From: JAKCDU01 sp035551615
Lineage (GTDB): Bacteria; Actinomycetota; Acidimicrobiia; Acidimicrobiales; Palsa-688
Direction of reading: 5' to 3'
DNA length: 64,000 nt
NCBI GenBank assembly: GCA_035551615.1
Contig: DASZNC010000036.1
Location: 10,427 to 74,426 of the forward strand
Positions 19,655-28,232 of this stretch are shown one piece after another. Made by a program: the position numbers and the translations under genes. Under the pieces are notes generated by a model. It worked only from the letters and a program-made list of their open reading frames with translations. It made no database searches and was not told the DNA's origin. Numbering within the stretch: position 1 is the first letter of the stretch; each line of letters begins with the position of its first letter.

Positions 19655-20488
19655 ATGAACGTTGCCGTACTCGGCCTCGGCCGAATGGGCCGGGCCCTGG
19701 CCGCCCGGCTGCTCGAGACAGGTCATGAGGTGACCGTCTGGAACCGGTCGCCCGGTCGGGCCGACGAACTGGTCGGGAAGGGGGCGACCGAGGTGAGGGC
19801 CCCCGAGGAAGCCGTCGAAGCGGCCGGGGCGGTGTTCATCAGTCTCAGCGACGACGACGCCGTCCGGGACCTGACCGGCCGCCTCCGAGACGGGTTGAGC
19901 AGCCGCCCCTACCTGGAGACGACCACCATCTCGGCCGCGCTGTCCGCCGAGCTGGGCCGGTCCTTTGACCAGTTCGTCGCCCTGCCCATCCTGGGCGGTC
20001 CGCAAGCAGTCGTGGACGCCAAGGCCCTCTACCTGGCCGGTGGTCCGGGGGACCTGCTGGACCGCCTCGGTGCCCTCTGGGACAGCCTGGGCACGGTCAA
20101 GCGGTATGCCCGCCCCGAGTTGGCGTCGGCCGGCAAGCTGGCCGTCAATCTCATGCTCGTCTCCGCCCTGGCCACCCTCGCCGAGGCCCTCACCGTCGGT
20201 CGGGCCGGCGGCCTCAGCGACGACGAGCTGACCGATCTGCTCACCGCTACGCCGATGCTGGCGCCGGGGCTCCGGAATCGCTTCGAGGGAGTGGTCAAAG
20301 GAGAGGGCCCCTTGCAATGGACCACCCTCCTCGCCGCCAAGGACACCCGGCTGGCGATCGAAGTAGCCGAGTCGGCCGACCGGATGCTCCCGGTGGCGGC
20401 GTGCGTGCTGGACCTGTTCCAGCAGGCGGCCGACAGCGGCCTCGACGACGAGGACATCGTCGCGGTGTCCCGGATGTACCGGGGTTAA
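19655..20488 (+). CDS. NAD(P)-dependent oxidoreductase, 3-hydroxyisobutyrate dehydrogenase family
   Basis: This 277-residue protein belongs to the beta-hydroxyacid dehydrogenase family, which oxidises or reduces small hydroxy-acids. The N-terminus is a Rossmann fold (NVAVLGLGRMGRALAARLLETGHEVTVWNRSP). The GRSF segment and the SAGKLAVNLML helix carry the family's substrate-binding and catalytic-lysine region (K in GKL-VN). It also resembles the imine-reductase branch of the family, so the substrate cannot be named. The ATG at 19655 opens directly on the Rossmann strand; the in-frame codons before it look non-coding. The stop overlaps the stop of the convergent methyltransferase gene by three bases. 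Confidence 0.85.
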   Translation: MNVAVLGLGRMGRALAARLLETGHEVTVWNRSPGRADELVGKGATEVRAPEEAVEAAGAVFISLSDDDAVRDLTGRLRDGLSSRPYLETTTISAALSAELGRSFDQFVALPILGGPQAVVDAKALYLAGGPGDLLDRLGALWDSLGTVKRYARPELASAGKLAVNLMLVSALATLAEALTVGRAGGLSDDELTDLLTATPMLAPGLRNRFEGVVKGEGPLQWTTLLAAKDTRLAIEVAESADRMLPVAACVLDLFQQAADSGLDDEDIVAVSRMYRG

Positions 20489-21222
20489 CTGCCTTCCTTA
20501 CGGGCCCGGACGACCAGGGTCCGGGGCAGCCAGTCCATGGCATCGCTCCAGAACCAGCTCCTCGGCGCCCCCGGGGTCGGTGCCGGCTCCAGGACCAGAT
20601 CCACCTTGTAGCTCGAGCGGATGAGGCCCATGTACAGGTCGGCGAAGGTGTGGTGGTAGCCGGTGAAGGCCACGCCCTCCCACGTGAAGTTCTCCGGGCT
20701 GCGGTCGAAGTAGGAACGCTCCAGCTTGGGCGGCGTGCCGGACTGCTCGTCGAGCACGAAGTAGGCCGGGTGCGGCAGCGAGAACACGAATGGGGCCCCC
20801 ACCTTGAGCACCCGATGCACCTGACGGAACACCCGGTTCAGGTCCTCCACGTACTGGAAGGCGAACGAGGAGAAGGCCACATCGATCGAAGCCGGCCGCA
20901 GGAAGGCCAGGTCCGCCATGTCGCCGACCCGCAGCTCGACCTTGACCTCGTTCTGCTCACACAGGCGCCGGCCGTGGCTGAGCTGGGCCTCCGAGAGGTC
21001 CACGCCGACCACCGCCGCGCCCGCCTTGGCGAAGGCGATGGACGACTGGGCCGCCCCGCACCCGAGGTCGAGCACCCGCTTGCCCTTCAGGTCGCCGAGC
21101 AGGCGCAGGTCGGCCTCGTCGGCGACGTCCGGTCCGTAATGGGCGGCGTCGGTCGAGATGGCGGCTTTGCTCTGATAGTCCTCGGAGAACTGGTCCCAGG
21201 AGCTGGTTGGGTTGCTGGCCAC
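20485..21222 (-). CDS. Class I SAM-dependent methyltransferase
   Basis: This 245-residue protein has the class I methyltransferase fold: motif I VLDLGCGAAQSSIAFAKAG (SAM glycine loop), an acidic end to strand 2 (VVGVDLSEAQL) and motif IV-like SIDVAFSSFAFQYVEDL. The sequence resembles methyltransferase type 11 proteins acting on small molecules; the substrate is unknown. The GTG at 21222 is preferred because AGGA lies 7 nt before it; an upstream in-frame start at 21264 would add 14 residues of unlikely composition. It is convergent with the oxidoreductase and divergent from DUF5318. Confidence 0.85.
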   Translation of the reverse strand: MASNPTSSWDQFSEDYQSKAAISTDAAHYGPDVADEADLRLLGDLKGKRVLDLGCGAAQSSIAFAKAGAAVVGVDLSEAQLSHGRRLCEQNEVKVELRVGDMADLAFLRPASIDVAFSSFAFQYVEDLNRVFRQVHRVLKVGAPFVFSLPHPAYFVLDEQSGTPPKLERSYFDRSPENFTWEGVAFTGYHHTFADLYMGLIRSSYKVDLVLEPAPTPGAPRSWFWSDAMDWLPRTLVVRARKEGS

Positions 21223-21315
21223 GCCCCAATCCTGCCCGAGTCGGGCCCGGCCGGGGTGTATCACCCAACCTGCGTATTTCCTTCGACCGCCTTCTCCGGA
21301 GCGCCCGGCCAGCGG

Positions 21316-21321
21316 TACTGT
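21316..21321 (+). promoter_or_regulatory. TANNNT -10 element before the DUF5318 gene
   Basis: TACTGT ends 6 nt before GTG 21328. This fits a leaderless transcript beginning at the GTG and favours it over the adjacent ATG. Confidence 0.45.
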
Positions 21322-21327
21322 GCCCCT

Positions 21328-21735
21328 GTGATGAGTTTGCGGCCGGAGTCACTGAAAGGCGCGGGCGCCGGCGCCGCCGTGGCCGGCCACGTCGACTACC
21401 GCATGGCCCGCAACTTCGTCGTCAGCGAGTTCCACAAGGGCCGCCTGTCCCGCCTGGACGTCTGCGATGCCCATCCCGACCTGCTGCGGGCGGCCACCAA
21501 TGTGGGCGACGAGACCCGGGAGGAGTGCCCGATCTGCGAGGAGGTCAAGCTGCGGCTGGTCTCCTACGTGTTCGGGAGCCGGCTGTCGCCCTCCGGCGTG
21601 TGCGTCACGTCCAAGCAGGAGATGACCAAGCTGGCCCGGACCGCCAAGGACCTGGTCTGCTACGTCGTCGAGGTCTGCCCGAACTGTTCATGGAACCACC
21701 TGGCCCAGAGCTTCTCGGTCACGGCTCGTAGGTAG
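21328..21735 (+). CDS. DUF5318 family protein
   Basis: This 135-residue protein has four cysteines in two CxxC pairs (CPICEEVK near residue 68 and CPNCSWN near residue 118), suggesting a zinc ribbon. Actinobacterial genomes, including Mycobacterium (Rv0049), keep this family next to the ponA penicillin-binding protein gene, as here with a 21-nt gap. The molecular function is unknown; linkage suggests a role in cell-wall synthesis or its regulation. The start is GTG 21328 by position of the -10 element, with ATG 21331 as the alternative. Confidence 0.8.
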   Translation: MMSLRPESLKGAGAGAAVAGHVDYRMARNFVVSEFHKGRLSRLDVCDAHPDLLRAATNVGDETREECPICEEVKLRLVSYVFGSRLSPSGVCVTSKQEMTKLARTAKDLVCYVVEVCPNCSWNHLAQSFSVTARR

Positions 21736-21756
21736 GTTCCCTCCCGGGAGTCTCCG

Positions 21757-23988
21757 ATGGCCGGCCGAACCACCAAGAAACCGACCACCGCGCCCAAGGC
21801 CGCGCCCCGGTCCGAATCGAAGCTGTTCTGGTGGAAGCGGGCGACCAAGGCCGTCCCACCGCCCGTGATCGTGGGCGGTTTCCTGTGGCGCATGCGGCGC
21901 TGGCTGTTCGTGTTCGCCCTGCTGTTGTTCGGGGCCCTCGGCATCGGCCTGTTCGAGCTGACCCGGATCCCTCTGCCCAAGGCCCACGTCCTGGCCCAGA
22001 CGTCGTTCGTCTACGACTCGTCCGGGCACCAGTTGGCGTCGTTCTCCGACGAGAACCGGGTCGACGTGACGTTGCCCCAGGTCGCCCCGATCGCCATCCA
22101 GTCGGTGGTGTCCACCGAGGACCGCGAGTTCTTCAGTGAGGGGGCCATCAACCCCATCAGCATGGTCCGGGCCATGGTCAGCGACGTCAGCGGCTCGGGC
22201 AACTTCCAGGGCGGGTCGACCATCACGCAGCAGTACGTCAAGCAGACGTACCTGACCGCCCAGCGCACCATCAGCCGCAAGCTCAAGGAGGCCGGCCTGG
22301 CCATCCGGGTGTCGCGCGACCTGAGCAAGAAACAGATCCTGCAGGGCTACCTCAACACCATCTACTGGGGTCGCGGCAGCTATGGCATCCAGGCCGCCGC
22401 CCAGACCTACTTCGGGGTCAACGCCGATCAACTCAACCTGCCCGAGTCGGCCCTTTTGGCCGGCATGATCCGGGAACCGGAGGGGGCCGACCCGACCGCC
22501 GACCCGGCGGTGGCCCGCCAGAACCAGCAGGACACGCTGCGCGCTCTCGTGCGCGACCGCAAGATCACCGCCGCCCAGGCGGCCGCCGCCGGCGCCATCC
22601 CGTTCTCCAAGTTCGTCAAGGCCCCCCACAGCGCCTCCACCTCGGTGAGTGCCGCCCCCAATGGCGCCGACTACTTCATCGAGGCCGTCCGCCAACAGCT
22701 CCTGACCACCTACAGCGCGGCCGAGATCGACGGCGGCGGGCTCAAGGTGTACACCACCCTCGACCCGACGCTGCAGGCGGCCGCCTACAACTCGGTGTAC
22801 GGCGACGGCACCCTGAACCCGGCCAAGGGCGGACCGTCGGGTGCGCTCGTCAGCATGGACAACAGCGGCGAGGTCAAGGCGCTGGTCGGCGGTCAGGACT
22901 ACCAGAGCTCGAGCGTCGACCTGGCCCTGGGCAACGCCGGCGGCGGCAGCGGGCGCCAGCCCGGCTCGACCTTCAAGGGCATCATGCTGGCCGAGCTGCT
23001 CAAGCTGGGCTACTCGCCCGAGTCCGTGCTGCCGGCGCCCCCCGAGGTCGTCATCCCGGGCGGCAACAACGGCGCGCCCTACACCGTGACCAACTTCGAG
23101 CACGAGGCCACCGCCCCGCAGATGAGCGTCATCCAGGCCACGGCCAACTCGGTCAACACCGTCTATGTGCAGATCGTCGACAAGATCGGGCCGTCCAACC
23201 TGGACGCCATGGCCGAGGCCCTCGGCATCCCCAAGTCCGAGCTGGGCGACGACCTGTCGGAGGTGCTGGGCACCGACGCCGTCTCCCCACTGCAGATGAC
23301 CGCCGCCTACGCCACCTTCGCCGACGACGGCGTCTACCACGCCCCCCTCCTGATCACCCGGGTCACCAACTCGGCCGGCAAGGCCATGCCGCTGCCCGTC
23401 CAGCCGGTCGCCCGCCAGGTGCTGACGCCGACCCAGGACGCCGAGTTGACCTACGTGCTGGAGCAGGTGGTGCTCAACGGGACCGGCGGGGCGGCCGGCG
23501 GCGTCGGCTCCGAGGTGGCCGGCAAGACGGGCACCACCGAGAACTCGGCCGACGCCTGGTTCGACGGCTACACCCCGCATCTGACCACGGCCGTGTGGAT
23601 GGGCTACGCCAAGGACAACACCCCCATGTACAACGTGCAGGGCGGCACCATCCCGGCCCAGATGTGGCACCACTACATGGCCGCCGCCATCGCCGCCGAG
23701 CCGCAGTGGGCCGGCAATTTCGCCCCTGTCTATTACATGGGCGGCCTGACCCTCACGGCGCCGGCCGCCGGCTCCGTCCTGTACCCCGAGGGCCTGGGCA
23801 CCACCACGACCTCCTCGACCTCCACCACGGTGCCGTCCAGCACCACCACCAACCCTCACTCGACGACGACGATCCACAAGACGACCCCCACCACCGCTGG
23901 GCATTCCCCTCCGACCACCCGCCCGACTCCCACCACCTCCCCCCCAACGACCGCCCGGACGACGACCACCACCGCCCCCGGCGCCTAA
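21757..23988 (+). CDS. ponA: Bifunctional penicillin-binding protein (transglycosylase/transpeptidase), PonA type
   Basis: This 743-residue class A PBP polymerises and cross-links peptidoglycan. A cytoplasmic N-terminus is followed by one membrane helix (about residues 49-68). The GT51 transglycosylase has the catalytic-glutamate motif TEDREFF (E121) and GGSTITQQYVK. The transpeptidase has PGSTFK (S404, K407), an SVN box and AGKTGTTEN. The C-terminus is a Thr/Ser/Pro-rich tail of about 60 residues, like the disordered tails of other actinobacterial PonA proteins. It probably forms an operon with DUF5318 upstream. The ATG sits after a short gap with GGGAG. Confidence 0.95.
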   Translation: MAGRTTKKPTTAPKAAPRSESKLFWWKRATKAVPPPVIVGGFLWRMRRWLFVFALLLFGALGIGLFELTRIPLPKAHVLAQTSFVYDSSGHQLASFSDENRVDVTLPQVAPIAIQSVVSTEDREFFSEGAINPISMVRAMVSDVSGSGNFQGGSTITQQYVKQTYLTAQRTISRKLKEAGLAIRVSRDLSKKQILQGYLNTIYWGRGSYGIQAAAQTYFGVNADQLNLPESALLAGMIREPEGADPTADPAVARQNQQDTLRALVRDRKITAAQAAAAGAIPFSKFVKAPHSASTSVSAAPNGADYFIEAVRQQLLTTYSAAEIDGGGLKVYTTLDPTLQAAAYNSVYGDGTLNPAKGGPSGALVSMDNSGEVKALVGGQDYQSSSVDLALGNAGGGSGRQPGSTFKGIMLAELLKLGYSPESVLPAPPEVVIPGGNNGAPYTVTNFEHEATAPQMSVIQATANSVNTVYVQIVDKIGPSNLDAMAEALGIPKSELGDDLSEVLGTDAVSPLQMTAAYATFADDGVYHAPLLITRVTNSAGKAMPLPVQPVARQVLTPTQDAELTYVLEQVVLNGTGGAAGGVGSEVAGKTGTTENSADAWFDGYTPHLTTAVWMGYAKDNTPMYNVQGGTIPAQMWHHYMAAAIAAEPQWAGNFAPVYYMGGLTLTAPAAGSVLYPEGLGTTTTSSTSTTVPSSTTTNPHSTTTIHKTTPTTAGHSPPTTRPTPTTSPPTTARTTTTTAPGA

Positions 23989-24128
23989 CCCCCCACGCGC
24001 CCCCGCAGCCGCCTCACCCCGATCGCCCAACCACACAGCCCGCCCCCGCAACCGCCCCGGGCCCGCCCGCGCGGCCGCCCCAGTGGCCCACGCCGCCGCC
24101 CACCCCGGGCCGCCCAACCCCTGTGCTT

Positions 24129-24240
24129 GCGGCCCACGCCCGGCTCTCCCCCCGGAGCGGCCAGCCCCTCTGCACGCGGCCCACGCCCGGCTCTCCCCAC
24201 CCCGGAGCGGCCAGCCCCTCTGCATGCGGCCCACGCCCGG
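24129..24240. repeat. GC-rich tandem repeat, about 47-50 bp unit, 2.3 copies
   Basis: Copy 1 spans 24129-24175 (47 bp). Copy 2 spans 24176-24225 (50 bp, with a 3-bp insertion in a C-run). A partial third copy spans 24226-24240. Each starts GCGGCCCACGCCCGG. A degenerate copy precedes copy 1. Confidence 0.85.
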
Positions 24241-24398
24241 CCCTCAGACCTTGTCCCGCGACCATCCGCAGCGCCGGCTCCCCGCGCCAGTTCGTGAGCC
24301 TTCCTCCCCTCCGCAGCCGCCGTGCTCAACCACCGGTGCTCGTCCCCCGGCGCGTGCCAGCACCCCATAGCCCGACCAACCCCAGCACCCGCTTGTGA

Positions 24399-24427
24399 GA
24401 AGTGGGCCGCCACGTGCGGCCCACTTC
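24399..24427. terminator. Perfect 12-bp hairpin, possible terminator
   Basis: GAAGTGGGCCGC pairs with GCGGCCCACTTC across the 5-nt loop CACGT. It sits 410 bp after ponA and directly before the AT-rich island, so it may end a long ponA 3' UTR or belong to a separate element. Confidence 0.55.
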
Positions 24428-24435
24428 CCAATCCT

Positions 24436-24535
24436 CAAAACCTCGAATTATGTTAAAAAATTACAACTTTGTATGAAAACACCAAATAAAGCCGTTAAAT
24501 CCAACAAAGTTGTCGGAAATTATCAGATTTATGCC
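24436..24535. other. AT-rich island with a 10-bp inverted repeat
   Basis: About 100 bp of strongly AT-rich sequence is embedded in DNA that is otherwise very GC-rich. It contains ACAACTTTGT at 24463-24472 and its exact reverse complement ACAAAGTTGT at 24504-24513, 31 nt apart. No start codon with a ribosome-binding site uses it convincingly. It could be a protein-binding site, a promoter or a remnant of imported DNA. Confidence 0.6.
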
Positions 24536-24738
24536 CGATCGACCGCCTCCAGCGCGGCTAAGCCGTTCGAACACCTCCTATGCGCCCGGTTCCCCAGACG
24601 GGCAAGCGCGCCATCCGCAGTTGATGAGCGCCAAGTGGGTGGGGCCACCCTCCGCCGGAGCGGCGTGCACCGCCGGTCGCCGCCGGCAAGGCCATCTACG
24701 AGGGCCGTCTGGTCCCGCCGCCGATCAGGCGGCTCGGC

Positions 24739-25641
24739 TCAACCGTTGATGAGCGCCGGCATGGTCGCGTTGGCCGCCAGGTGGTAGCTCTCGGAGTCGT
24801 CGGGGAATCGGCGGGTACGGACATCGTCGACCCACCTGCCGAGCGCCGCCGTGGCATCGGCCTGGAGGGCGGCATAGCGGCGGACGAACTTGGGCGGCCG
24901 CTGCTCGTCTAGCCCGAGCACATCGTGGTAGACGAGGACCTGGCCGTCGCAGTGCGGACCGGCCCCGATACCGATGGTGGGGACGTCGACCGACTCGGTG
25001 ATGAGCTGGGCGACCACGTCGGGGATGCCTTCGAGAACGATGGCGAAGCAGCCGGCGGCAGCCAGCGAGCGGGCGTCGGCGACCAGCGCCTTGGCCGCTT
25101 CCATGTCCTTGCCCTGGACTTTGAAGCCTCCCATGGCGTGGAAGGACTGAGGGGTGAGACCGAGATGGCCCATGACCGGGATTTCGGCGCCGACGATGGC
25201 GTCCACGACTGGGAGGCGGCGACTGCCACCTTCCAACTTCACGGCCTGGGCACCGGCCCGGATAAGGGTGGCCGCGTTGCGGACGGCGTCCGCGCTGCCG
25301 GTGTGATAACTCATCCACGGGAGGTCGGCGACGATCATCGGATGCGGCTTGGCCCGGGCCACAGCGGCGGTGTGATGGGCCATGTCCTCGACCGTCACGT
25401 GCAGCGTGTCCTCGTACCCGAGCACGACCATGGCCAGCGAATCACCGACCAGGATCAGATCGACCCCGGCGGCGTCGGCGACCCGGGCGCCGGGCGCGTC
25501 GTAGGCCGTGACCATCACCAGAGGCTCGCCGGAGCCTTTGCGGGCCTGGACCGACGGCGCGCTGAGGCGCGGCCGCGGCCTGGCCGGGGCGGGTCCTCCG
25601 GTCGAAGCCGGGGTCATAGGGGCGGGGCCATAGATCGCCAT
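24739..25641 (-). CDS. panB: 3-methyl-2-oxobutanoate hydroxymethyltransferase
   Basis: PanB transfers a hydroxymethyl group from 5,10-methylene-THF to alpha-ketoisovalerate to give ketopantoate, the first step of pantothenate and CoA synthesis. The 300-residue sequence contains the family's VTAYDAPGARVADAAGVDLILVGDS segment with metal-binding D, the VKLEGG motif, PVMGHLGLTPQS and VPTIGIGAG. The first 25 residues are Pro/Ala-rich and not part of the barrel. AGGAGG lies 7 nt before the ATG at 25641, which fixes the start. No other pantothenate gene is adjacent. Confidence 0.96.
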   Translation of the reverse strand: MAIYGPAPMTPASTGGPAPARPRPRLSAPSVQARKGSGEPLVMVTAYDAPGARVADAAGVDLILVGDSLAMVVLGYEDTLHVTVEDMAHHTAAVARAKPHPMIVADLPWMSYHTGSADAVRNAATLIRAGAQAVKLEGGSRRLPVVDAIVGAEIPVMGHLGLTPQSFHAMGGFKVQGKDMEAAKALVADARSLAAAGCFAIVLEGIPDVVAQLITESVDVPTIGIGAGPHCDGQVLVYHDVLGLDEQRPPKFVRRYAALQADATAALGRWVDDVRTRRFPDDSESYHLAANATMPALING

Positions 25642-25744
25642 GGCGTGTCCTCCTGTTATTACCGTCCAGCGCCACTCGGCTGCCAGCGGGGATGTGAGGT
25701 GATGTTACAACGGCGCCGGCCCGGAGTCACGAGCGACCTGCCAG

Positions 25745-27184
25745 CTATGTCCCGCAGGTACCCCCGAGGTGGACGGTCGCTCCCGGCCCGATCCCCATCG
25801 CCGCCAGCCGGCCCTCCGGCACTTCTACGGCGAGCGTGTACGGCGCCGCGGCCGAGTAGGTCGGACAGATGGCAGTCACCGGCGGGCACGGCGGCATCTC
25901 GGTGGCGTCGATGAACCGTCCGTCGGCCCGGAACCAGGCGATCGACAGCGGGATGAGCGTGTCCTTCATGTAGAAGAGGTCGGTGGACGGGGAGTCGAAT
26001 ACGAAGGCCATGCCCGCATAGGGCGCTACTGATGTCCGATCCATCAGTCCGTGACCCTGCTCGGCGGCAGTCACGGCTTCGAGCACGCAGACTGGAGTTT
26101 GCGGGTCGGTTGAGACCGCCAAGGTCGCTGACTTCATCCCTGACGACGCCCCTTGGGCACCCGGGGTGGTCGGCATCGGCGCGACAGTCCCGCCCGGAGT
26201 GTTCACCTTCACCAGGTGGGGGTTGGCGGGCCGATTGGCACCATCGATGAGGAACCCGCAGACGGCCAAGACGAACAGGACGATGAGTACTCGGCGCAAC
26301 CTGTGGATGGTCGGCGCGAACGGCGCCGGAGGCGCGGCCGGATGTGATTCCGGTCGGGCCCGACCCAGAATGCCGGTCGACTCGAGTCGACTGAGCCAGT
26401 CCTGCACCCGGGGGTTGTCGGAGAACGCAACGCTGGCAAAAGCCGGTTTCGGATCGGCCGCCGGTATGGACGCGGACGCTGGATCCAGCCGCTCACCAGT
26501 GAGGGGTGGTGGGAACCCGACGAGCGACCGGTCCCCGGACCGGGGCACCCTCGGTGCGCCGACCAACCGACCCTCGTTCGATGCCACCGGACCGGCAGTC
26601 GCTGCGGTTCGCCCAACTCCCGGCGAACTGCGACCCGACCCCCGCGGGCTCCGCTCGACTCTGCCCTGTGCCGTCGGACCGAAAGACGGGTCCGCCGCCT
26701 CCATTGCCGCAGACCGCGATCTGGCTGCCTTCGCCGGACCGGCCCGGCCGACCTTGGCCGAACCTGTGCCACCCGCTGCCTTCTTCGCTGCCCCCGCCGA
26801 CGCCGCCCCGCCGGCCTTCACCCCCGCCGAACTCGACCCCGATCTGCCGGCTTTCACCCCCGCCGACGCCGACGCCGCTCTGCCGGCCTTCCCTCCCGCC
26901 GAACCCGACCCGCCGGCCTTTTCCGGACGCGACCGCGCCCCAGCCGCTTTCGCCGGGACCGTCCCGCCCGACGGCTGCTTCGAAGCGGCAACAGAACCTC
27001 TCTGCGCCACAGCTCGACCGGACCTGGTCTCAGCTGGCGCCTCGGAAGCCGGCTCCTCCGGCGACGGTGACGAATCGGGGCTCGCCGACCGACCGGTCGA
27101 CTTCTGCGCGCCGGCCGCCTTCGCCCGGCGCCGCCCATTACCTCCGTCGGCCCCAGCGGCCCGCCCGTCTTGCACGGGCATCAT
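25745..27184 (-). CDS. DUF192 protein with long low-complexity N-terminus and one membrane helix
   Basis: The 479-residue product has three parts. Residues 1 to about 200 are Ala/Gly/Ser/Lys/Arg-rich, with the motif SAGVKAGR repeated around residues 90-130, and are probably disordered. One membrane helix (RVLIVLFVLAVCGFLI) follows near residue 300. The C-terminus is a DUF192 domain (GLMDRTS... GMAFVF... FYMKDTLIPLSIAWF... EVPEG). DUF192 proteins are small exported or periplasmic beta domains of unknown function. Here the domain should face outside and the basic tail the cytoplasm. The ATG at 27184 was chosen over an upstream start because of the GGGGGG just before it. The gene is divergent from rpsF, with a 198-bp gap. 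Confidence 0.8.
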   Translation of the reverse strand: MMPVQDGRAAGADGGNGRRRAKAAGAQKSTGRSASPDSSPSPEEPASEAPAETRSGRAVAQRGSVAASKQPSGGTVPAKAAGARSRPEKAGGSGSAGGKAGRAASASAGVKAGRSGSSSAGVKAGGAASAGAAKKAAGGTGSAKVGRAGPAKAARSRSAAMEAADPSFGPTAQGRVERSPRGSGRSSPGVGRTAATAGPVASNEGRLVGAPRVPRSGDRSLVGFPPPLTGERLDPASASIPAADPKPAFASVAFSDNPRVQDWLSRLESTGILGRARPESHPAAPPAPFAPTIHRLRRVLIVLFVLAVCGFLIDGANRPANPHLVKVNTPGGTVAPMPTTPGAQGASSGMKSATLAVSTDPQTPVCVLEAVTAAEQGHGLMDRTSVAPYAGMAFVFDSPSTDLFYMKDTLIPLSIAWFRADGRFIDATEMPPCPPVTAICPTYSAAAPYTLAVEVPEGRLAAMGIGPGATVHLGGTCGT

Positions 27185-27382
27185 TGTCACACCCCCCTGG
27201 CATGATCTGCCTGTCGACCTGATCGCCCCCACAGTTGCCCGGTTTCGGGCGCCCGGGGACCCCGCAGTCCAACTATCGCCGAGGTCGAGTACGATGCCCT
27301 GTCTTCAATCGAGACCCTGCCCCGGACCGACCGGGGCCCCGAGCCCTGGTGGCCGGGTCCACAGGGAGGTGGTGAGCCGCCT

Positions 27383-27748
27383 ATGCGGCACTACGAAGTA
27401 ATGGTCATTCTCGACGCCGGCCTAGAGGACGAAGCCGTCCGGTCCGTCCTCGACCGAGCTACGCAGCTCCTCACCACCAACGGTGCCACCGTTGGCAAGG
27501 TGGATCGCTGGGGCAAGCGGCGCTTCGCCTACGAAGTCCGCCACCGCAGCGAGGGCTACTACGTCCTGATCGACGCAATGGCCGAGCCGCCGGCAGTGGC
27601 CGCGGTCGACCGGATGCTCGGACTCGCTGATGAGGTCATCCGCCACAAGGTGATCCGTCTGCCCGAGAAGGCTGTGACCGTTCGGTCCAGCCGGCTTGCG
27701 GCTGCCGACGGGGAGCCCACGGCGGCAAGTGAGAACGGAGCAAGTTGA
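27383..27748 (+). CDS. rpsF: 30S ribosomal protein S6
   Basis: S6 binds the central domain of 16S rRNA together with S18. The 121 residues start with the typical MRHYEVMVILDAGLEDE and include WGKRRFAYEVRHRSEGYYVLI. A short Ala/Glu-rich tail follows the fold. GGGAGGTGG lies about 10 nt before the ATG. It is first in the rpsF-ssb-rpsR-rplI operon. The leader of about 90 nt probably carries the promoter. Confidence 0.97.
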   Translation: MRHYEVMVILDAGLEDEAVRSVLDRATQLLTTNGATVGKVDRWGKRRFAYEVRHRSEGYYVLIDAMAEPPAVAAVDRMLGLADEVIRHKVIRLPEKAVTVRSSRLAAADGEPTAASENGAS

Positions 27749-27749
27749 G

Positions 27750-28229
27750 ATGTCCAACGGAAACCATGTGAGCATCGTCGGGAACCTGACGCGCGACCCC
27801 GAACTTCGGTTCACCCCTTCTGGCCAGGCGACTGCGACCTTCGGTGTCGCCGTCAACCGCCGCTGGCAGAACCGCCAGAGCAACGAGTGGGAAGAGGCCA
27901 CCTCGTTCTTCGACGTCGTGTGCTGGGCCCAGTTGGCCGAGAACGCCGCCCAGACCCTGACCAAGGGCACCCGCGTATTGGTGAGCGGTCGTCTCGACCA
28001 GCGCAGCTGGGAGACCGCCGAGCATGAGCGTCGCTCCAAGATCGAGATCACCGCGGACGAAGTGGCGCCCAGCCTGCGCTACGCCACCGCCGCGATCACC
28101 CGCAACGAGCGCCGGTCGCCCGATGGCGCCCCGGCCTACAGCGGCGGGGCCAGCCGGGCGGTGAGCAACGAGCCGGCCGGTGGTGGTGGCGGTGGCGGCG
28201 ACGGTTACTACGACGAGGAGCCGTTCTAG
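27750..28229 (+). CDS. ssb: Single-stranded DNA-binding protein
   Basis: SSB coats single-stranded DNA during replication and repair. This 159-residue protein has the OB-fold start HVSIVGNLTRDPELRFTPSGQATATFGVAVNRRW and the FFDVVCWAQLAENAAQTLTKGTRVLVSGRL core. A Gly-rich linker ends in the acidic tip DEEPF, which recruits partner proteins (usually DD-IPF). The ATG lies 1 nt after the rpsF stop, with GGAG 9 nt upstream. Confidence 0.97.
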   Translation: MSNGNHVSIVGNLTRDPELRFTPSGQATATFGVAVNRRWQNRQSNEWEEATSFFDVVCWAQLAENAAQTLTKGTRVLVSGRLDQRSWETAEHERRSKIEITADEVAPSLRYATAAITRNERRSPDGAPAYSGGASRAVSNEPAGGGGGGGDGYYDEEPF

Positions 28230-28232
28230 CCG

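Larger units (their letters stand above)
23989..24738. other. Gene-free 750-bp region after ponA
   Basis: No credible gene was found. The region has three parts: a C-rich stretch with tandem repeats (to about 24240), a perfect hairpin (24399-24427) and an AT-rich island (about 24436-24535). Frames that cross it read only repeat translations such as Ala/Gly/Arg-rich strings and have no ribosome-binding site. Confidence 0.7.

Noticed and set aside
21688..24234. 848-codon minus-strand frame
   Set aside because: It is antisense to the penicillin-binding protein and reads the tandem repeat as Gly/Arg/Trp strings.
24395..24787. 130-codon plus-strand frame crossing the AT-rich island
   Set aside because: It overlaps the 3' end of panB, has no ribosome-binding site, and the protein has no recognisable fold. 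The AT-rich part only gives it lysine and asparagine codons.
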